Shown here piece by piece: positions 42,212-54,817 of a stretch of 64,000 nt of DNA. The DNA is from Hydrangea macrophylla. Taxonomy: Eukaryota > Streptophyta > Magnoliopsida > Cornales > Hydrangeaceae. The stretch's first letter is position 1, and each line of letters begins with the position of its first letter. Location: contig CM066992.1 of NCBI GenBank assembly GCA_033977485.1, positions 105,511,450 to 105,575,449 on the forward strand, read 5' to 3'. A program made the position numbers and the translations under genes. The notes below the pieces were generated by a model. That model had not been told where the DNA came from and did no database searches. It saw only the letters and a list, made by a program, of their open reading frames with translations.

Positions 42212-44073
42212 AAATGTTGCTTTGCAACGTGCATATTTGCAAACAGGACGGAGCTTATAAGAGACAGGGTGAGGCCATGGCTCCACCAAAAATTTTCAAA
42301 AATTTCTAATTTTACTTATACATTTTTTAAGTTTATAGATATTACTCATATGTGGCTCCTACAAGAATGTGATATAATTTGGGTAAGTATATGTAATTGT
42401 AAAAATTCAAAGTTAATTTACATATTGGCCACTTCAAATTCTAGCTTTATAAAAAATGGTATTTGCCAGTATTCAAAATGAAACACTAATTTTAACTTAA
42501 TTCATCCTAAACCATCATTCAAGTAATGAATTCTAATACGAAAAACCAGCAAATTGAATTTTTATTATTATTATTAATTTTTTTTTTTTGTGACAAAAAC
42601 GAATAATCTCAAATTCCGAGAACAATTCAAAGCATTCCTCGTAGTTTGAGAAATTATACTAGCCTGGCTTCACTGGGGTTTGTTAGTGTCTAATTTTTGT
42701 TTTTGAGTGGAAATAAATTATTAGATTATATTTTTGCTTATTCTAAAATTGTTCATATTTGCTCACTCTCTTTTCTCATTGATTAATGCAGTGAGACTCA
42801 TGATTAAATGAGAATAAATTAATGATGTTAAGTACTATGCCCCATTGCATTAGCCAATAAAAAAAGAAGATGAATAAAAGTGAGTAATTTTGAGGTGAGC
42901 AAAAGTGCATTCAAATATTAATTAATGGTCTCACTAGTACTAAGGAGGTTGCTTTTTTTTTTTTTTTTTTTTTTTTTTTTGCATATTAAGAATAATAGTC
43001 CACCTCAAAGTGTTGATGTTTTTTTAGTGTGTAAAGGTGTGTCCCAAACATTACTTTTACGACAAAGATAAAGATAGCCAGAGTAGAAATTAAAGCCGAT
43101 TGTCCGTCGTACACAATTGGCTTGAATTGCCTCAAAAACATTAATAGTAAGTCCAAATTCCCACCAACACACGCGCCTACGGCAACTTGTAGTTCTGGAC
43201 ATTTGGAGCTCCAAACGCATAAGCTGCTAAAAGTTGGCAATTCGATCTGGGCGTAAGACTTTGGATTGACCTGAGACTAGTCTACTACTGCGAATGCGAA
43301 CATTGAACAAGCAAGAATATTGAAGAAGAGGTCAGCAGTTCTAGAAGTCACAATCCAAACATTGACCGACTGTCTTTAATTTATAAAACTTCAACCATTA
43401 ATTAAGAATTCAGTTACGATACGTGTTTTACTAGTACTTGTCCGCCGCCGCATATTACCAAAAAAAAAAACCTTTCTCCAAATCAAATGTCTGTACTCCA
43501 ATGACTTTTTCATCGTTTCCTACACATTACGATCTAGAAAGAGAAATTTAACAAGAGTACAATACGCCAAGGCTTCCAAAATTTAAAATATGACTAATAC
43601 TATGCTTGTCAAATCATTTAATATTTGATTTTTAAATGTATTTTTTTTCCAGCATTTGTGTATATATCATATAGTGTGAGAGGGGTGGCGTACCACATGT
43701 TAAGTGCACTTGGTACAACTGATAAAACCTTTAAAAATTAAATATCCGGATTCAAATTTGAAAAATATACTGTAGCATTATTCTTAAAATTTATGTCACT
43801 TGTTGTGACAATAAACGGTAGAATCTTGTGATATAATTGACAAAGCATTTGAAAACAAAACCTATAATTCAAATTTAAAAAACATAACATGATTATTCTT
43901 CAGATATACAAATACATATACATATTGTGATTCTTTTGGATTGTAAGAAATTGGAGTAGTACGTACATTAAAGAGACATGGAAGAGAAGTTGACCTCTTT
44001 GTTTCAGCTTTAAATACTAAACAACTGCTAAAATAGTTCCAAGACTCTTTTTTTTTTTTGGGGGGGGGGCGTG
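41008..44073. other. Spacer without genes
   Basis: AT-rich, with A and T runs (T-run 42955-42980). No credible ORF. It holds the small TIR element at 41342-41490 and, at 43700-43900, two diverged copies of a phrase of the type ttggtacaactgataaaac ... ggattcaaat. Their spacing resembles the A and B boxes of tRNA-derived SINEs. A CA microsatellite lies at 42181-42198. Confidence 0.4.
41342..41490. mobile_element. Small TIR element (MITE), TA target duplication
   Basis: 149 bp with inverted arms: ggtacatctaaac at the left, gtttaggcgtacc at the right, and cacctaaactatcca repeated inverted further in. TA flanks both ends (41340-41341 and 41491-41492), as in Tc1/mariner-type MITEs, though a TA is weak evidence in AT-rich DNA. 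Confidence 0.5.
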
Positions 44074-44076
44074 TTA

Positions 44077-44446
44077 GAGCATCTTTAACCAAAATGTCAA
44101 ATAAATTTGAGGACTTATGTGATAATTTGACATTTCAATTGGAGATAAACCCTCTCTAATTTGTCAAATACATTAATCAATAATATGTCAAATTCTATCT
44201 AATAACCTTACCACGAAAAGTTACGGCCATTGTTTAAATGGAGGGATATCTATTGATTTTTTTATTCCAAATACTCATTTGACAGTAGCTTTATGGGATG
44301 CCATTTTTGACATACGGCTGGCTGCCCATACCAATAACCACATCAAATTTTGACAGATTAGTTGGAGAGTTAGTTGCTACCAATGCAAATAGAGCTGCTG
44401 AGGTTGCCAACTCATACTGTATTTAATAGATAGGTCGGAGATGCTC
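44077..44446. mobile_element. PIF/Harbinger-like MITE
   Basis: 370 bp with ends gagcatctttaacc and, inverted, gagcatctccgacc. TTA on each side (44074-44076, 44447-44449) is the 3-bp target duplication of this superfamily. Confidence 0.65.
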
Positions 44447-44449
44447 TTA

Positions 44450-45560
44450 GTTTTCCGATTTGATCTGGAATTTTTTTTTTTTTTTTTTTGGAGTGTACAA
44501 ATTCCAACCCACGAGTGCACGTGGGAGGGAAGTTGTCAAAGGAGAAGAAAAAGCAATTTGGGGGGCACGAGAGATCGAGTCATATGCTCATGCGCTAATA
44601 TTTCGAATTTGGAACGTTGTGTGTACTTAGTTGGCCATCCAATACATGCAATATTATTCAATCTAAAAAGTTTTTTTTTTTTTTTTTTTTTTTTTTTTGT
44701 ATTACAAGACAATCTCTTTTTACAATCATTTTAAATACCTACCGTGACCTGTAAATGAATAAATGGTTCAATTCTTTTTGTAAACTCCCACTTAATTTCA
44801 ATATGCATATACACACACATAATATTATATACTACATCATAGCTGCAATAATTCCTAAATTTTTATTTATAAGTAGAGTAATATTTGGGGTACTAACAAA
44901 TTCTACTAACACTCTCACTCACACTCTATCTCTCTCCTAGTGGCACTGTGAGATCCGCAGTGAACCCAAAGTGACACTAAGAGAGAGATATATAGAGTAT
45001 GAGTGTGAATATTAATGAAATTTTTGTTAGTGCCCCTAGCATTGTTGTTATACTTAACAATCAATGGACAATCATCAATGCCCTCCTGGATGCCTAGAAA
45101 TTAGAAAATCATGACCATCCAATATTATTAGACCTTTTTTTTTTCCCCAAGTTTTATATATGATCATGAAACTTTTGAAAACATTACAGGGAATTCAACT
45201 AGTGCTTGCCACATTCATGATTGACCAATAAATGAGAGCATCCAAGAAGGGAAATTTAGAGATGTAGAGTCATGTGTCAAAGGCCTATTTGCCAATTGAT
45301 CGAAGTAACCAATTAAATTTAACAATATATATTCATCAACGTAATATATCAACTTTTATCTGCGCGCATAATAGATAGCAGTACTTCACTTTTGACATTG
45401 CCCGGTGGGGTTGGCTGAGCTTTATGGCTACAGACTCACTGAAAGCACATCAATCGAATGTAGGGTCGAACCCACTGTCAATATATATTTTCTGCCGTTC
45501 AATGCGGAGAATATATATATATATATATATATATATATCTATGGTGTTCGTTGTTGTATA
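44450..45560. other. Spacer without genes, one hairpin
   Basis: T-runs at 44470-44490 and 44672-44698. Bases 44887-45036 form a fold-back (ggggtactaac ... gttagtgcccc) of 150 bp, probably a MITE; no clear target duplication. The stretch 45397-45480 has ggtggggttggctgagc and gggtcgaaccc, reminiscent of tRNA-type boxes. Confidence 0.4.
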
Positions 45561-45961
45561 TATATATACAGGGGCGTATTCAGAGATCTTATCCAGTGGC
45601 TACCAATCAAGGACTTAGCCTATGCGGGGGTTCGGGGACGGCGGCCTCGAGGCGTTTTTTTTTTACTTATGTAGAATTGATTTTATGTCCAAAATGTTCT
45701 AATACCACCGTACAATTTTTAATACAACCTTTTAATTTAAATTTTTTTGTAGTTTTTGGACACATTTTCAGTGAAGTTGTACATTATCAAACGAATTGAA
45801 AAAAAAAAAATGCAAATGCTAAAACTTTTCATTGATAGAACAGAATTGGGTTATCAAACAAACCCTTAGATACGTTTGATAAATCTGAAAATTAAGTACT
45901 GGAAATTAAGTGTTGTATTTTAAGTACTGAAAATTTTAAGCTATTAAATTTGCAAAACTAA

Positions 45962-46261
45962 GGGCCTGTTTGGTTGTCCCATCAAATTGAATGGTTCCAT
46001 TCAAATTTTGTATAGAAGGTAAGACAAAATTCATCACCATGAATGAATCCATTTACAAAAATGGGAGATTTCACCATATTTCTTCTTATGATGCAATTTG
46101 TTCATTTTTCTAGGATGCCAAAATTCATGATTGCAAGCTTCATTTTTGAGACGAGCATCCGTTTTCTAAATAAAACCATTCATGCTCTTCATATTTTTAT
46201 ATAAAATTGTGTACGGAAACATGAATGGAATTATTTCATTCAAGGACAACCAAACATGCCC
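45962..46261. mobile_element. Tourist-type (PIF/Harbinger) MITE
   Basis: 300 bp, ends GGGCCTGTTTGGTTGTCC and the inverse ggacaaccaaacatgccc, with TAA on both sides (45959-45961, 46262-46264). A classic Tourist terminus. Confidence 0.8.
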
Positions 46262-46320
46262 TAAGTGTTTCAAGTATTGAAATAGACCGCATTCATCAAT
46301 GAGTATTTTCAGTAGATAGA

Positions 46321-46500
46321 TAGATAATGAGGTTTCCTAAGCAATATTTATAAAATAAGGGGCTGAAAACCAAATTAATTTTTCAAAAAAAGAAAAAAGA
46401 AATAAATAGAGAATAGATAATGGGGTTTCCTAAGCAATATTTATAAAACAAGGGGCTGAAAACTAAATCAGTTTTTCAAAAAAAGAAAAAGGAAACAAAA
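46321..46500. repeat. 93-bp tandem duplication
   Basis: tagataatgaggtttcc at 46321 recurs as tagataatggggtttcc at 46414; the block includes gcaatatttataaa and aaggggctgaaaac. Confidence 0.85.
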
Positions 46501-47627
46501 AAGGGGGCTGGGGGAGTCAAACCCAGGTATAACACCCACATTTGTGTTATTGCATTGCATTATATTGTCATGCATGATAATGTGATGTGGCGTGTCTTAT
46601 GACACATGTTTGGGTGAGTTTTGACTCACGAGTTGATTTGGGTGTCTGTATTAGAGAACCCTTTGAAACTGTGGTGATTGAGGATTTGTTGTTGTGACGT
46701 CTCTCCGAGTATGAGACGGTCACTGTGGAACACTTTAAATGTTTATCTGGAAATAAATGTTTACCTGTGTATTGCAATATCTGTATTATTTCCTGGCTTA
46801 GAATATATTTCTGTTGTTAGATTTAGTATCCTGGTGAGAACGAATGAACACGCTATTAAATTGGTAGGCTAATTAGCAACTTCGGAAACGTCATATAGAA
46901 ATTCGCGTTTTAGCGACCAAACGAAACTTAGTCGAAAACTCTTATAATTTTGAAGTTTCACTCGTAAAGCTATGAATAGTTGTATAGAAAGTTTCAGAGA
47001 CTAATTAGGAGTTTTGAAAACTCGTGGGGAGGTAAACGTAATTCCCAAAAGAGTTGCCTATATATAGATAGAGATGGATCTTTAGATTTTGTAAGTTTAA
47101 CCTAAAGCTCAAGGAGGAGGCCAAAAGGGGGGCTAGAGGGAGATTTAGTTGCTTAGAGCTTTGCGACGCCAAACGACGACCTTCCGTCAGTCTGTTTTCT
47201 CCCAGATTTCATATTTGAGCTACTCGAGGTAAGAGCTTCGTTTTGATACCTATTAGGGCCTGTTTGGCTAAGTTTTCCGAAAAGTTATTTTATAGAATTT
47301 TTCATAAAAGTTGATAAATGGAATTTTGATCCATAGGAATTGTACTAGACGGACTTCTGCACGTTCTTTGTGCACGGGTTTTCTTTGGATCATATTTTAA
47401 GCGTGTAAATCGGAGGTGAGTGATTCAACTATGTCTTTGAAATGATTTCTTGACATGTATTCATGTTTTGTGTGAATAGCATGTATTAATTCTTAGAGAT
47501 ATATTGTGTAGTTCATATTGGGCATTTATATTGATAAGTAGGCTCAATAGCACGGTGATATGTTTTGATTACCGCGAGCATGGTGATATGTATTTGAGCA
47601 TGTTAAGTTGCTTATTTGGGTCAGAAG

Positions 47628-49244
47628 TGTTAGAATACTGCGTCCCCAGAATCCGTTGACAATGCGTATAAGTTGGTACTGCAAAAAATTTCATGAAATC
47701 TATAATAACCCTACAAGGGCGGAACTAGGGTTACCTTGAACTGCAAAATTGGATTGCTGTAGTAGACGAATCGAGAACACGGGCTCGATAACAGCTCACG
47801 ATCTTCTACCGTATTCCTCTGCTGCCAGAATATCGAACTGAGTGTGGGCTCTTTCGAAATCCTTTTAGTTTTCTGCTCTTCCCTCTTTACGTTCTATTTT
47901 CTATTCCCAGTTATAACACTCTCTTTGATTGCTGTGACGATTCAATCCTGATCACATTGATCCGACAAAGATGTGTTCGTCAGGAGGATCAAACGATCTC
48001 CGATTTACTTGAATTTTTAACAGCAGCTCCGTCTCGACGTCAGGAACGTTGTGTAAAAAATTCAGCAACTTTCGATCAGTATCGAGCAGTCCGAAGCTCT
48101 TTTAGTGAGCGTTGTTCGACGCTAGCGATCTACACTCATATGTCTCTTGAATGCTCACAGAGACTAGGGTTTGGTGGAAACCCTTCTAGAAGAAAGCTAG
48201 GAGGTCAAGGGAAGCTTAGAATATGAAATCATGCAACCTGGGAGAAGAGCCAAGGCAGCATATATATAGGCTACGATAGGGACCATAAGAAGTCAATAAG
48301 GAATAGGCTTCCTTATGGAATTAGGAAACCCTAATTCGAACTGAATCAGATTCCTATTTCCATAAATTATAATTCATACCACTAAAGAATTATAATTGCA
48401 CTCCTACCCTTATCTCAAAAATATATTTCGAGCTTCATGTTATTAAATGCTTATTATCTCCCCATGTTAAGATTACAGATATCCATTAATTAAATATAAT
48501 TACTGACAATCATATTTAATTAATTTCTTAAAATTCCTTGAGATCCTCTGCTTAACTTATCTGATATGTCGGATACAAAATTCACCTGCAGGGTTTGACA
48601 TAATCAAAACTTATAAGCTTTCTCAAGGGGATATCATCAATCCCAAAATTGAGACATGGATTCCATCATTAATTAATATCCACCACACAATTAATATTGC
48701 CACCCAATCCAATGAGATATTGACCCATTTAAGGATCTCACCCTTTTAGGGATCAAAGTATAAATATCAAATGTACGTGTCTATAAATTAAATTAGGATT
48801 TAGAGCATAAGCACTCATAATAGCCATGAGGTATTAATTATCTTATAAGTCAGTATAAAGATAATTACCCCAAGTCGGTCCTGTTTAATGCACAAAATGT
48901 ACTAGCATGGTGAGTTGAAACTATACCGTTTCCCGCAGCCAAGACAAACCTACTACAACACCATGCTGCAGTCCTACCGATGGTGTGTCCAATCCCATCT
49001 AAGACTGTAAACCAAAATCTTACATTCTATAATATCTGATGGCCTGATCTTCCGTGTGTAAGCCGAACTCTACACACCAAACCACCTACTATATAGAATG
49101 AGAGACACACATGCATAATATTAAATAAATAATATAATACAAACATTGCCCACACAGATTCTCATAAAAATGGATCAACTGATTTTATTAAATGAATAAT
49201 AAATCAACTACATAAAGCATGACTTTTAGTATATATCTCTAACA
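47628..49244 (-). repeat. 3' LTR of copia element
   Basis: 1617 bp, tgttagaat ... ctaaca, adjoining the polypurine tract (agtgggagat on the minus strand at 49245-49256). The 89-codon open frame inside each LTR is not a gene. Confidence 0.95.
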
Positions 49245-49259
49245 ATCTCCCACTTAGAC

Positions 49260-52200
49260 TCAAAGCCATGAAGCGACACACCTCACTCCTATCCCTTCTA
49301 CATGACTGTCAAAAGTCTTGGCCGGTAAGCTCTTGGTGAAAGGATCTGCCAGGTTATTTGCTGATGCTATCTTGGTCACTTCAACATCACCTCTTTGCAC
49401 GATCTCTCGAATCAGGTGATACTTACGCTCAATGTGTTTTCCCTTCTTATGGGCCCTTGGTTCCTTTGAGTTAGCAACCGCTCCGCTATTATCGCAATAA
49501 AGGGTAATAGCCGATTGTACCGCAGGTACCACTCTTAGATCCATAAGGAAGTTTCTGAGCCAAACGGCCTCTTTAGCGGCTTCCGAAGCAGCCACATACT
49601 CGGCTTCCATGGAAGAATCAGCAATACATGACTGCTTGATACTCCTCCAAGTAATGGCTCCACCTCCTAGGGTAAACACATATCCTGAGGTAGACTTTCT
49701 GGAATCCCTATCTGACATGAAATCAGAATCTGTGTACCCAATGGGTACAAGACTGTCTGCTTGGTAAACTAACATATAGTCTCGAGTCATTTTCGGGTAC
49801 TTGAGAATATTTTTCACCGCAGTCCAATGTTCTTGCCCTGGATTAGACTGATATCTACTAACCATGCCAACAGCAAAGCAGATGTCAGGTCTAGTACATA
49901 GCATAACATACATTAGGCTTCCTACTGCCGAGGCATAAGGAACTGCCTTCATCTTCTCTATCTCATCAGGTGTCTTAGGACACTGATCCTTAGATAGAGT
50001 AATTCCGTGTCTGAAGGGAAGGAATCCCTTCTTGGAATCTTGCATGCTAAACCTTGCAAGAATATGGTCAATATAAGTGCCTTGTGACAAGCCCAACATC
50101 CTATTCTTGCGATCTCGCATAAGCTTGATCCCTAGGATATGACCGGCTTCTCCCAAGTCCTTCATATCGAATTGACTGGATAACCATACCCTTACAGAAG
50201 ATAATACCCCCACATCGTTTCCGATTAGCAAGATATCATCCACATATAGTACTAAGAACACCACCACTCTTCCATCATGTTTCTTGTACACACAAGATTC
50301 ATCCGCACATTGATCAAAACCAAAAGACTTGATTGCTTTATCAAAGCGGATATTCCAAGACCTAGATGCCTTCTTAAGTCCATAAATGAACTTCTTAAGC
50401 TTGCACAACATGTGTTCTTGGCCCTTCGCAATGAACCCGTCTGGTTGCATCATATAGATGCACTCGACAAGATTTCCATTTAGAAATGCTGTCTTGACAT
50501 CCATTTGCCAAATTTCATAATCGAAATGTGCAGCAATGGATAAGAGAATCCGGATAGACTTCAGCATTGCCACCGGCGAAAAAGTTTCCTCATAATCGAT
50601 TCCTTCTTTTTGAGTGAACCCTTTCGCAACAAGCCTTGCTTTAAAGGTTTCCACCTTACCATCTGCTCCTCTCTTCTTCTTATAGATCCACTTATATCCA
50701 ATGGGTTTTATTTCATTGGGTGGTTCTACAAGATCCCAAACTTGATTGGAGTACATGGACTCCATTTCAGACTTCATAGCCTTTTGCCAAAGATCTGCAT
50801 CTTTATCTTGGAGTGCTTCATTGTAGTTACAGGGGTCGGTACCTTGTTCATCAGGGACCCGGTCATAAGACTCTCCCAAGAACATATACCGGTCAGGTTG
50901 AATAATAACCCTCCCACTACGACGAGGCACAACCCGTGTCTGTGCATCACTGATATTTCGTTGTGAAGATTCTGAACCTAATACACCATTATCTACACGT
51001 TGTACTGGTTCAGGAACCTGCGTGTTAATGGTTGGTTCGGGATCTACACGAGTTTTGATAGTCCTCCCACTACGATGTGGTAATGGAATATCGATAACTC
51101 TTTCTTGTGGTGTTTCTTCTCGTACCGTTGGTATCAAAGAAGTATGTCACGGTGTCTCTCCTCTCATTTCCTCTAGAACAATATGACTTCTGGGCTTGTG
51201 GTCCATAACATAGTCCTCTTCTAAGAATGTGGCATTGGTGCTAACAATAACCTTCTGATCCTTAGGACTATAAAACAGACCACCTTTAGTTCCTCTTGGA
51301 TACCCAACAAAGAAACATACTTCTGTTCTTGATTCCAACTTTTCTGCGTTCCCTTTCAGCACATGTGCTGGACTACCCCAGATCCGAATATGCCACAGAC
51401 TAGGTTTTCGCCCAGTCCACAATTCCGTGGGAGTAGTAGGTACTGACTTAGATGGTACCAAGTTTAGAATGTATGCAGCTGTCTCTAATGCGTGTCCCCA
51501 AAAGGAAATTGGTAAATCCGAGTAACTCATCATAGATCTTACCATGTCCATGAGAGTCTTGTTCCTTCTTTCTGCTACACCGTTCTGCTGAGGCATACGG
51601 GGTGCAGACAATTGGGATGTAATCCCTTGCTCCAATAAGTATTCCCTAAACTCTCCCAAGAGGTACTCTCCACCACGATCAGATCGTAGTGTCTTGATAC
51701 ATTTATTTAGACGCTTCTCCGTTTCAGCCTTGAAGTCTTTGAATTTCTCAAAGCATTCAGACTTAGGCCGCATCAAGTAAATGTACCCATACCTTGAGTA
51801 ATCATCGATGAAAGTGACAAAGTACTCAAATCCCCCTCTTGCTTGGACAGTTATAGGACCACACAAATCAGAGTGAACCAATTCCAACGGATCTTTAGCT
51901 CTATAGCCCTTGGCTGAGAACGGCCTCTTGGTCATTTTACCTTCCAAGCAGGATTCACAGACTGGAAGTGCCTCCACTTCCAATGAGCCTAATGGCCCAT
52001 TTTGAACCAGTCTTTGAATCCTTTTCAAATTAATATGACCAAGGCGTAAGTGCCAAAGATGCGTTTGGTTCATCCTCGAAGGTTCTTTTATCTTAAATGG
52101 CAAACTATTTGTGTTATTCAATTCATTAAGTTGCAGTATAGGAGAGATAGGATTTTTAATATAAAGATCACCCACCAATTGACCAGAACAAATTAAACGT

Positions 52201-53360
52201 TTATTTTCTTTAATAACTACTACTTTATTAAAATGAACTGAATATCCATTCTTTACTAAACTAGAAACTGAAACTAAATTCCTTCTAATAGAAGGTACAT
52301 AAAAGCAATTTCTTAATATTAAAATTCTATCTCTACCAAAACTAAGATGTAGATCTCCTACTGCAACTACTGCTACTCTCGTAGCATTTCCCATATATAG
52401 ATAAATCTCTCCATCACTGAGCTGCCTGGTTCCCTGGAACCCCTGCAAAGAATTGCATACATGATCAGTGGCTCCCGTATCTACACACCAGGTACCGGTA
52501 GATCGGACCGCTAAACACGATTCAACAACTAGTAAATGAGATTTACCTTGATTGTTCTGTCTGGCGAGATAAACTGGACATTGCTTCTTCCAGTGTCCTG
52601 GCTGCTTGTAAACAAAACATTTTCCTTTAGGCTTTCCCGGTTGTCCTCGTGGCCTTTGGATTGGCGGAGGACCCGCGGCCTTCTTTTGAGCCTTTTTCAT
52701 TTTCTTCTTGCCTTTCGGCTTTGAAGTAGAACCTTTCTCAAATACAAGAGCATTCCCTGACTTTCTGTTGAGACGCTCAGCTGCCTGAAGTTCTTTAAGC
52801 AACTCCGCCAAGGTATATTTAAATTTATTCATGTTGTAATTGAGGCGGAATTGCTTAAAAGACTCTGGCAGTGACTGGAGTACGATATCGACCTGGGTTT
52901 CCCCGTCAATTTCAACTCCAAGGATCTCTAGTTCATTAAGAAGAGATATCATCTTAAGAACATGATCCCTTACAAGCGTCCCCTCAGCCATGGTTGTGTT
53001 CATCAAGTCTTTCATAGCAACCTGCCTAGCAGCACGACTTTGATCCCCGAACATCTCTCGGAGGCTCTCCATCATGTCATAGGCACTGATCATTGACTGA
53101 TGCTGATGTTGCAGAACATTTGACATGGATGCCAAAATGTAACACCGCACCATCTCATCAGCCTTGACCCATTTCTTGTGAGCCTGGGTTTCCTCAGCGG
53201 TTGCCCCCTCACCAGGTTGCTCAGGACATTCTTGAGTAAGCACAAACTTGTACTCTTCAGCAGTTAACACAATATCCAAATTCCTTTTCCAGTCTATATA
53301 GTTTGGTCCAGTAAGTTTGTTTTCTTTAAGTATAACAGCAAGTGGATTGAAAGTACCCAT
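49260..53360 (-). CDS. gag-pol: copia gag-pol polyprotein, one in-frame stop
   Basis: One frame from ATG at 53360 to 49260, cut by a TGA at 51147-51149 (the codon would be CGA before a C-to-T change). Gag residues 1-245; knuckle at 248-261 reads [14 protein letters not shown], so the second Cys of CCHC is Tyr. Protease DTGATDHVC (from 294), integrase HHCC (436-472), then the DD35E residues D498, D561 and E597. After the stop: RT with [11 protein letters not shown] and [11 protein letters not shown], and RNase H with [11 protein letters not shown] and ADPFTKSLP. All enzymes are present. The break is between integrase and RT. Confidence 0.92.
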
Positions 53361-54475
53361 TTGAAAGCCTGAGAATCACATAACATAAATAATTACGTTT
53401 GGGCAAAATTTACTATGGTTTCGAGTTGAAAATATTGGTTCCCTCTACCATATTTGAAAGGAATCGGTCAGCAACCTGATACACCGCGAATAGTATGACT
53501 CGATGGGAAGCCATATACTATCCATCATTTGTTCAGATAGACAATTGCCTTTTAATTTTACTATCCAAGCAATGTACTTTGCCTAATAAAATTAAACTGC
53601 TGACTTGCTTTGGTCCTATAAATAATAACAGTGACTCAGATGGAGAGGATATTATTATTTATAGCTAAGTGTATACCATCACTTAATTCTAGGTCAAGAG
53701 TTCTGTGAGGAACACCTCTGATGGAGAGGTGACCCACACCAACAATCACCCAAAACATTCTTTTAAAGAAGTTTGTACTGATGATTCCATGATCAACTAC
53801 ATCCAATGGGGAGGATGACACTAGAGCCATCACATAAAATTAATCATATCATCTACAAACCAGTGATGGAGACCATGGGATTTATACTTGATAAATTCCC
53901 TCTCCCACTTAGAATTTTTTAAAAAATTTGAGGGTTATAATTTTTTAGAAAAACTTTTAATTTAATTAATAAAAAATAATGGAATACTTGACAATGATTA
54001 ATTCATCCTTACTTGTGAAACCCACATGTGTAGATAATAAAATTATTCTATTCTCATGATTTTAGAAAATAAGTACTTATGTTTTCAAATTATGGAATTA
54101 GTTTTATTTCTAAATACACATGTAGTTGTCCATCATTTTAAATTAATATAAATTAAACATGCAGCTAGACATCTGAAATAGGTCTAGGAACAATTATCCA
54201 TGTTGTCCTATTCATTAAACATGAAACAATAATAATCATTCAATCACACATAAATAAGGAAACCACAATAAAATAGGAATCCCACTATTATGGTCAAGCT
54301 ACAACTCTTGTGAAGAAATCTTCATGGAACCCGATTAGCTCTATGTCGCAACTACGCAACTGCCTTCCAGAACTGTTTTCTGAAATAGCCTCCAGAAATT
54401 GCCTCTAGATTGCTTTCTGAAACTGCTTGTAAACTATCTTCACGAACTGTCTTCACGGATTTACTTGAGATATAT

Positions 54476-54665
54476 TACACAAACCCTATGCCTCCATAAA
54501 GGAGTTCACATGCTATTTCTTTGCAGTAAATTAACCACACATCAATCAAGCGTGGGATCCAATACACACAAATCCTATGCCTCCATAAAGGAGTTCACAT
54601 GCTATATTAAAACACCAAAATTAACCACGGATAAAACCATCGTGGGATCCAATCACACAAAATCA
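54476..54665. repeat. 88-bp tandem repeat in the copia leader
   Basis: ctatgcctccataaaggag recurs 88 bp apart (54486 and 54574), each followed by cgtgggatccaat. The third unit is partial. It lies in the 1.46-kb leader (53361-54804) before gag, which has no other recognisable feature. Confidence 0.75.
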
Positions 54666-54804
54666 GTGACCATAATAGTGGAATAAGAACACTGCAAAAC
54701 AAGGGTTAGCACAGCTCTACGTTCTATCCATCTATCAAAACACGCATAAGATCTGTTTTATTGGACAACATGGTTGCGTCCAACCCATACGCAGAATCAA
54801 CGTT

Positions 54805-54816
54805 GCTCTAATACCA
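54805..54816 (-). other. Primer-binding site of copia element
   Basis: TGGTATTAGAGC on the minus strand, one base inside the 5' LTR. One T replaces C relative to the initiator-Met tRNA match. Confidence 0.8.
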
Positions 54817-54817
54817 C

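Noticed and set aside
45405..45799. Overlapping ORFs around a TA microsatellite
   Set aside because: They depend on the TATATA repeat and on the end of the hAT-like element; no homology seen.
47957..48226. 89-codon open frame, repeated exactly at 55147
   Set aside because: It lies inside the copia LTRs, has no ATG start and no homology; the repetition comes from the LTR pair.
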